A DNA stretch of 64,000 nt from contig CAIUPP010000138.1 in the NCBI GenBank assembly GCA_903901045.1, forward strand, positions 1-64,000. Reading direction: 5' to 3'. This document shows, piece after piece, positions 58,980 through 64,000 of this stretch. Origin of the DNA: an uncultured Planctomycetota bacterium (GTDB lineage: Bacteria; Planctomycetota; Brocadiia; CAIUPP01). Positions within the stretch are counted from its first letter, which is position 1, and each line of letters starts with the position of its first letter. A model generated the notes under the pieces. That model had not been told where the DNA came from. It did no database searches and was given only the letters and a program-made list of their open reading frames with translations. The translations under genes were made by a program, and so were the position numbers.

Positions 58980-60396
58980 ACGTGCCCCGCATGATACCCA
59001 AACCACGGCCCTTTGCCAATGCCAGCAATGCTTTTCCGTGTGCGGTATCACTTTGTATTACGCCTTTGTCCCCTTGCAGTTGCTTGCCCGAACTACCCCC
59101 ATTTACCCCCAATTCCGGTACAGTTTCCGGTACAGTCATTCCGTCCGTTCCCGTCGCGCGGGCTTCTTGGGCGCTTGACGGCGCGGACAGGTCCGGCAGC
59201 GCGTCCAACGCCCCCGTCTGACTGGCAAGGGTCAGGTGTGTGTAGTGGTCCATTGTCAGCACAATGCTTGAATGCCGCGCCAGCGATTGCGCCGTCTTGG
59301 GATGCACCCCGCCGTTGCACAGGTTGGTAATGAACGTGTGGCGCAGCGCGTGGAAGTCCACCACCCGCCCCGCCGCGTCTTCCGCCTCGATCCCCGCCGC
59401 CGTCAAGTCTTCCTCAATCATGCTCCCGCCGACGTTCCTATCAGGCATCGGGAAGGCTTGCGCCGCTGGCAGCTTTGCCCGCAGGTACTCCCGCAGCAGT
59501 TCCGCCGTCTCACGCCGAAGGGGTAGCCGGTCTTCGCGCCGGTGCTTGGAGTATCCCGCCTTGACGGTCACGGTAGGCGTTGTGGCGTCCAGCGCGAAGC
59601 TCCCCGCCGTCAAGGTCCGCAGTTCATTCCACCGCAGCCCCGTTTCAAGCGCCAGCCGGTAGAGCATTTCCCGATCCGCGCCCGTCAGCCCGGCGTAGGG
59701 CTTGCCCTTGCGCGTGGCTTCCAGCAGCAGGCGGCATTCATCCGCCGTCAGCGCGCGGCGGACAATGCGCCGGTCAGTCTGTGCGTTCATCCGCTTCAGG
59801 AAGGCCACAGGCGATTCACTCGCGCGCCGTTCCGACACCATCCACTTGCAGAACTGCTTGAACGCCCCGACATACCCGTTACAAGTCCGTATGCTCATGC
59901 CCGAATCGTTCTCACCCTTCGGCTTGCGTTCTTCGGCAAGGAACGTCTCCACCTTCCCCGGCGCTATGTCGCTCCACTTCTTGAAGTGGCAACCGTCGAG
60001 AATCGCCTTGACGCGCGCGGTTGTCGTGTTGACATACATCGCCGTCCGCCCCTGTGCGCCAAGCGCCGCGCCGAACTCTGCAAGGTGTTCCGTCAGCGGC
60101 TTGCCCGCCGCCGCGCGGCGCGGGTCCAGCAGCCCAAGTACCGCCAGCCGCGCCCGGATACGTTCCGGCACTCCCTCAAGCCACACGATCAACGCCCGGT
60201 CAGGTGCTTCCCCGCTCACATGACAGGCCAGCAGACGTTGCAGCTTCCCCGCGAAGGCTTCCGTTACCGCCTTATCCGCGAACGCGGCCAGCGTCAATTC
60301 CTTCCCGTCCTTGTCCGTAAAGGCAACGTGGAAATTCCCGCTCTCGCGCACATCCCCATTATCGTCTCGGTACGTGTGCTTGAAGATTCGCAGCAT
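58921..60396 (-). CDS. Tyrosine recombinase (phage-type integrase)
   Basis: 491 residues. The catalytic domain has TGLRWNELRTL (Arg I), HALRHTFITNL (His-x2-Arg), LARHSS and MDHYTHL with the nucleophile Tyr. An SAM-like core-binding domain lies at about 110-220. The final 20 residues are encoded inside the tRNA-Leu gene, on the same strand, so the element integrates at or next to this tRNA. It probably serves the genes at 60.4-62.8 kb. Confidence 0.92.
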   Translation of the reverse strand: MLRIFKHTYRDDNGDVRESGNFHVAFTDKDGKELTLAAFADKAVTEAFAGKLQRLLACHVSGEAPDRALIVWLEGVPERIRARLAVLGLLDPRRAAAGKPLTEHLAEFGAALGAQGRTAMYVNTTTARVKAILDGCHFKKWSDIAPGKVETFLAEERKPKGENDSGMSIRTCNGYVGAFKQFCKWMVSERRASESPVAFLKRMNAQTDRRIVRRALTADECRLLLEATRKGKPYAGLTGADREMLYRLALETGLRWNELRTLTAGSFALDATTPTVTVKAGYSKHRREDRLPLRRETAELLREYLRAKLPAAQAFPMPDRNVGGSMIEEDLTAAGIEAEDAAGRVVDFHALRHTFITNLCNGGVHPKTAQSLARHSSIVLTMDHYTHLTLASQTGALDALPDLSAPSSAQEARATGTDGMTVPETVPELGVNGGSSGKQLQGDKGVIQSDTAHGKALLALAKGRGLGIMRGTCEGGGIGIRAGLRIQSRKG

Positions 60397-60399
60397 AGC

Positions 60400-60603
60400 T
60401 CACTTCCCCTTTCTGATATGAAGGTCCAACAGCGCCGCCAGCTTGTCAAGAGTCCATAGCCCCAGCCCCGCCTTGCGGTTCATAAAGTGGGACATAGAGG
60501 CTTGGTCCAGCCCGATCCGCTTGCAGATTTCATACCGGCTCATGCCGGAATCATCTATCGCCCGGCGGATTTCTTCGGAGAGTGTGTCTTTCTTCTTGCT
60601 CAT
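60400..60603 (-). CDS. XRE-family DNA-binding protein
   Basis: 67 residues, essentially one HTH_XRE domain: SGMSRYEICKRIGLDQASMS then HFMNRKAGLGLWTLDKLAAL. It is 3 bases upstream of the integrase start, so it likely co-regulates integration. Confidence 0.85.
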   Translation of the reverse strand: MSKKKDTLSEEIRRAIDDSGMSRYEICKRIGLDQASMSHFMNRKAGLGLWTLDKLAALLDLHIRKGK

Positions 60604-60794
60604 GGTGATATTCTACCCTGTGCTTTGATAGCTGTCAAGTAGCCCTATTCGATTCCCATCTTCGTTCCAGGCTTAGGCCTTTTCCCGAACCGATACGGCC
60701 ACGGCGCGCACCGCTCCCCGGAGGCGCACACCGCGCATTGCTTCCGGGCCGCCAGTGTGCCCATGCACTTCCTTTCAGGCAAATGGCGGTCCTT

Positions 60795-61526
60795 CTACAG
60801 GTTGGTCTCCATCGGCGCAGAGAACGTCCTAGTATCTGCCTGCCGTGCGGCGGTTCCCAGGAGATACCCGAAAGCCCTCTTGATCTTCTTGTCGTTCATC
60901 AAGTCCCCTTGCAGCACACAGAGAGCCTTTCGCGCTTTCTCGACGTTGTACCCCCGTTTGACAAGTGCCCTTACCGCCAAGTTGAAGTCTATCTTTTGGC
61001 CTTCTCCTAAAAGCCCGTTCACGTTTTCTATGACAGAGCGAAGACTCTCCCACTTGGGACCGTCCCCTTTGGCCTGCGCGTTGTCGCGCGGGGAACTAAA
61101 GCCGTCCCTTCTTGGGGTCTTGGTTTTCTTTCCTTCTTGGTGGGTGTCCACCCCGACACCAACAGCAGTGTCAGCCCCGACACTTGCGCCAGTGTCAGCA
61201 GGGACACCCCCATTGACACTACCCACCCCGCCTTCGCTGGGCGCAGGCCACACAATCCAGCGGCAAGATGCTTCCCGTCCTTTGTGGCTGCCAGCCAGTT
61301 GCTTCATTTCCAAGCCCCGCAAGGCACGGTGAGCATTCCGCTGGCTTACTCCCGCAATGCCTGCGATTGTACTGACGGCTACTTCGTCGCGTTCCTTGTG
61401 ATAGCCGCGCGTCTGGTCGCCAAGCGCGAAGTACACTCGCAGTTCCTCACCGCACAGGTCGTGCCGCTGAAGAATGGCCTCAAGTCCCTCATGCTCCATC
61501 TGCCAGAAGCCGTTGCGTGTCTTCAC
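60795..61526 (-). CDS. Replication-initiator-like protein (RepO-type winged helix)
   Basis: About 243 residues. QMEHEGLEAILQRHDLCGEE and VSTIAGIAGVSQRNAHRALR form a winged-helix region like those at the start of phage replication proteins. A Gly/Val/Asp-rich linker (about 100-140) follows. The GTG start at 61526 overlaps the TGA of the next gene upstream (GTGA), which fixes the start. Confidence 0.55.
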   Translation of the reverse strand: MKTRNGFWQMEHEGLEAILQRHDLCGEELRVYFALGDQTRGYHKERDEVAVSTIAGIAGVSQRNAHRALRGLEMKQLAGSHKGREASCRWIVWPAPSEGGVGSVNGGVPADTGASVGADTAVGVGVDTHQEGKKTKTPRRDGFSSPRDNAQAKGDGPKWESLRSVIENVNGLLGEGQKIDFNLAVRALVKRGYNVEKARKALCVLQGDLMNDKKIKRAFGYLLGTAARQADTRTFSAPMETNL

Positions 61527-61783
61527 TTCCCCGCGCACCGGCAACCCCCTTTCTCCGGCTGCCAGTACCAGGACGCGCGCGGCGGCGCGCCCGCCTCGAT
61601 CCACGCGCGCACTTCGGCATCGCGCCAGCGCGTCAGCCTGCCGAGTTTCATCGGCTTGGGGAGCTTGCCCCCGCTGTGCATCCGCCAAACGTGCGTAGGT
61701 GAGCATCCGAGCATCCCCGCCAGTTCATCGGCGGAAATCAGGAGCGCCGCCGATATGGGGGCGGTAAGGGGTGTCTCAAGCAT
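61523..61783 (-). CDS. AlpA/excisionase-type HTH protein
   Basis: About 86 residues. ISADELAGMLGCSPTHVWRM and GRLTRWRDAEVRAWIEAG are the HTH_17 (MerR-like excisionase) pattern. The ATG at 61783 overlaps the end of the upstream gene. Confidence 0.8.
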   Translation of the reverse strand: MLETPLTAPISAALLISADELAGMLGCSPTHVWRMHSGGKLPKPMKLGRLTRWRDAEVRAWIEAGAPPRASWYWQPEKGGCRCAGK

Positions 61784-61976
61784 CGGCGTTCCCCTTGTCC
61801 GGCAAGTGGCGCAACCGTCGTGCGTTTTCCTCGGCAATCATCCAACGCCCGCCGATCTTGTAAGCGCCCGGCAACTGCCCCATACGGGCAAGACGGCGGA
61901 CTGTCTCCGGGTGTTTGCGAATGAGCGCCGCAAGTTCCTCAAGCGTCAAGTCCGTGTGCATTCTATGGGCCTCCAT
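61776..61976 (-). CDS. Second excisionase-type HTH protein
   Basis: About 66 residues. LTLEELAALIRKHPETVRRL and GAYKIGGRWMIAEENARRL fit HTH_17 again. Two tandem genes of this kind are common in integrative elements. Confidence 0.8.
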   Translation of the reverse strand: MEAHRMHTDLTLEELAALIRKHPETVRRLARMGQLPGAYKIGGRWMIAEENARRLRHLPDKGNADA

Positions 61977-62052
61977 GCTTTCTAACTTCCGCATAGAGTG
62001 TGCCACAGAGAACAACGCCTGACAGTGGTGTTAGAGTGAAGCCAGAGTGAAG

Positions 62053-62823
62053 TCAGAGGGTAACTGGCTTCGGCGGGGAATCAGGGCAGTAGTAACCAAG
62101 CCCTTTCTTGTTCTTCACCGTTCCTCGTTTTTTCAAGTCCGCAAGGGCCGCTTTTACTGTACGCAGGTCCTTCTTGACTCCGATCTTATCAAGGCGGCCC
62201 GTGAGGGCTTCGGCAGTCATTCCATGCCCGGCCAGTTCTTCCAGAATCCGAATCTGCAAGTCCGTACTTGGTTCATTATCCCCCCCATCGCCCGGTGCGC
62301 CGTCCACTCTTGCCGGTTGTGCCCCTGCCGATGGAATCACTCTCGGCCGTCGAGCTTCGTTTTCCAGCTTGATTGCCAGCCGTCCGATTTCCGTAATGCC
62401 TTGCCGATATGACTGCTGTTTCTTGTCTGGCATGTCAACGGCTACGAATTTGCACATATCAAGGAAATCGTTCATCAGCGTCCAAATGCTCCCCCGTTTC
62501 ATGGCGTTCATCTTCTCGACAACATCCCATAGATACTCAACGCCTATGGCGTGGGCTTTCTGGATTCGCGTAGAGTTCAAGCCCCTGTCTTCGGCGGCGC
62601 GCACGAGCAATTGGCAGGCGTTCCCACCCAATGCCGTTACATCATTGAAACGCATCCGGGGATGCTGTTCCAACAGCGCCAGCCCCGCTCGGTTGGGCAT
62701 GGCCCGCCAGAAGCTCAAGACTCTGAACAGATCCGTGGCAGTCAAGTTTGGGTAATTCTCCGGCCCACCGATACGATTCCAGAACTCCGCTTCAGCGGAC
62801 TCCCTGGGGGAAGCTTTCGGCAT
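62053..62823 (-). CDS. Mobile-element protein with C-terminal winged helix
   Basis: About 256 residues. The N-terminal 150 residues are helical (ATDLFRVLSFWRAMPNRAGL) and unrecognised. A Pro/Gly-rich linker leads to a winged helix (ILEELAGHGMTAEALTGRLD, KKDLRTVKAALADLKKRG). It may regulate or take part in replication. The ATG at 62823 follows GAGGA. Confidence 0.6.
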   Translation of the reverse strand: MPKASPRESAEAEFWNRIGGPENYPNLTATDLFRVLSFWRAMPNRAGLALLEQHPRMRFNDVTALGGNACQLLVRAAEDRGLNSTRIQKAHAIGVEYLWDVVEKMNAMKRGSIWTLMNDFLDMCKFVAVDMPDKKQQSYRQGITEIGRLAIKLENEARRPRVIPSAGAQPARVDGAPGDGGDNEPSTDLQIRILEELAGHGMTAEALTGRLDKIGVKKDLRTVKAALADLKKRGTVKNKKGLGYYCPDSPPKPVTL

Positions 62824-63014
62824 GTTGCATCCTCGCTCATGCAAGCTCGCGGGGGAAGAAAACGGGCGGCAGGCTATGCGAGTTTCAGCTTTTCGGCCCG
62901 TCGGCCTATCCGCCCCGGCGCACTATATCAAACCGGACTGATAACCGGAAGGCGGCTGGCGACTGTCAGACCCGTGTGGCATAATACTTCCAATCTCAAT
63001 CGGGAGGGACGGTG

Positions 63015-63194
63015 ATGATGACAATACTTGTGCTCCTCTTGCTGGTGGGATTGGGGGCGGTGGCCTGGCACAGGGGATTCAACGGCGTGGTGCATGTGCT
63101 GACGCTGCTGGGGGTGACGTTGGCGTTCTATTGGGGGGCGCTGCTGCCCTTCCTCGGTCTCTGCCTGCTGGTGTGGTTCTTCGGAAAGAAGTAG
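63015..63194 (+). CDS. 59-residue two-TM membrane protein
   Basis: Two hydrophobic helices (about 2-18 and 27-55) joined by HRGFNGVVHV, ending FFGKK. GGGAGGGAC precedes the start. No family recognised. It lies outside the minus-strand mobile genes and may be host. Confidence 0.6.
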   Translation: MMTILVLLLLVGLGAVAWHRGFNGVVHVLTLLGVTLAFYWGALLPFLGLCLLVWFFGKK

Positions 63195-63291
63195 GCATGA
63201 CCTTATGCCGCCGTACCTTTACCCCTTCGCCCCTTGAGATAGAATGGCGTCTTCAACAAGGGCCTTCGCTTCGTCCAGCAAGCGCCGGGCT

Positions 63292-63951
63292 TCACGACGC
63301 GCCGTAAGATGTCCTCCATAAAGGAATCGGAATCCATGCAATCTGCATGTACGCCCGCCCATTCTTCACACCGGCTGCAAGAACCCCCGACCCAATGCAC
63401 AGGGCCGACTGCTGGTTGTACTTGAGGTCCTCCGGTATCGCCTCTTTGGGGTGCAGGGGCAGAACCACGCCGTCCCGCGGGGTGGTGGAAGAATGGTAGA
63501 TGATCAACGGCGTGAAGAAGAAGAACTTTTCGACTGCAAGGGCCTGTCCTGTCTCAACATCATAATGGGTTTCGCCTCCAAGGGTGATCTGTCCAAGAAG
63601 CATTCCGAAGGTCTCTGAGTCCGCTACAAGTTCCCTCTTGTCGTCCCGCCATTCCGAAAGAGGCTCGTAGTACATCGCTGTATCATAGGGACCGATCAAG
63701 GCGGGCCACCAGAGGTTCCAAGGCCCATGCACGGTATAGCCTTTCACCTCACCGCGTCCGGTAAAGGTCAAGTTGCCGAAGGTCCCGCCATTCTGGGCAT
63801 CGTACTTCAATTTCTCAATGACTGCCGGACTTATGTTGCGGAGAACATTCTGGAATTCCTTCTTGCTGCGCGGCCCGTTGCCGTCCAAGCAATAGAACGT
63901 ACATCCGTTCAGGAACAGCAGGGCGAATGCGACAAAAGCCATGCTACGCAT
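63292..63951 (-). CDS. Putative lipoprotein
   Basis: About 219 residues. The signal peptide ends in a lipobox (LLFLNGC). The mature part has FYCLDGNGPRSKKEFQNVLR and WNLWWPALIGPYDTAMYYEP; no family is recognised. ATG at 63951 follows AAGGAGG with 8-base spacing. Confidence 0.65.
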   Translation of the reverse strand: MRSMAFVAFALLFLNGCTFYCLDGNGPRSKKEFQNVLRNISPAVIEKLKYDAQNGGTFGNLTFTGRGEVKGYTVHGPWNLWWPALIGPYDTAMYYEPLSEWRDDKRELVADSETFGMLLGQITLGGETHYDVETGQALAVEKFFFFTPLIIYHSSTTPRDGVVLPLHPKEAIPEDLKYNQQSALCIGSGVLAAGVKNGRAYMQIAWIPIPLWRTSYGAS

Positions 63952-64000
63952 GAGTTGTGCCTCCTTCATCAAGAGTGGGTGTCTGGTTTGTCTTCGATTA

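Overview
The window is about 64 kb of high-GC (mid-60s percent, by eye) bacterial chromosome. Lipoprotein signal peptides, secreted beta-helix and IPT/TIG proteins, a periplasmic cyclophilin, LolA-like and FabZ-like genes point to a diderm environmental bacterium. The many families of short dispersed palindromes and 7-bp periodic spacer repeats, together with GH116, DUF2092 and choice-of-anchor-type secreted proteins, resemble genomes of the PVC group or of candidate phyla such as Sumerlaeota and Hydrogenedentes. No rRNA or ribosomal marker is present, so this placement is a low-confidence inference.

Layout. 0.4-11.2 kb is host: a small membrane zinc-ribbon protein, DprA, an FHA protein, a DUF2092/LolA-like protein, a FabZ-like dehydratase and three secreted proteins, two of which share a C-terminal module. 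11.4-35.1 kb is a phage-like block read leftwards from a control region at 34.4 kb. It has an S24 repressor on the opposite strand, then a Gp3-type recombination directionality factor, a sigma-like regulator, terminase, HK97-type portal, protease and capsid, a glycosyltransferase, head-tail connectors, tail tube, a tail-assembly chaperone with a classical -1 slippery site, and a 1390-residue tail protein. The tail protein holds a run of about 80 cysteines in 347 residues. It is followed by a tiny Cys-containing ORF, a radical SAM/SPASM maturase, a coiled-coil membrane protein, a broken GT9-methyltransferase gene and a last small membrane protein. A 2 kb AT-richer insert with two membrane genes, one carrying a PLD-like domain, sits between imperfect direct repeats at 30.5 and 32.5 kb. 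I see no tape-measure gene, endolysin or integrase in this block.

35.1-58.6 kb is host again: pyruvate phosphate dikinase, an MFS transporter, a cyclophilin, an ABM-domain protein, two glycosyltransferases of lipid-linked type, a three-gene envelope-stress-like cluster, an alpha/beta hydrolase, a sugar-degradation cluster (GHL6-like hydrolase, tandem DUF1284-like protein, GH116), a very large hybrid histidine kinase, a YkgJ-type cysteine-cluster protein and an AAA_14/DUF4143 ATPase. 58.9-62.8 kb is a second mobile module beginning exactly at tRNA-Leu(UAG): tyrosine recombinase, XRE protein, a replication-initiator-like protein, two excisionase-type HTH proteins and a winged-helix protein. The last kilobase holds a two-TM peptide and a lipoprotein.

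The most notable system is the pairing of a Cys-tetrad tail protein with a radical SAM/SPASM enzyme of the kind that matures Cys-rich peptides. I infer a phage tail rod or fibre hardened by enzyme-installed thioether bridges, which I do not know to have been described. Host palindromic repeats inserted in frame in the terminase, prohead protease, glycosyltransferase and radical SAM genes suggest this block has resided long in the genome and that most of its reading frames have been kept open.
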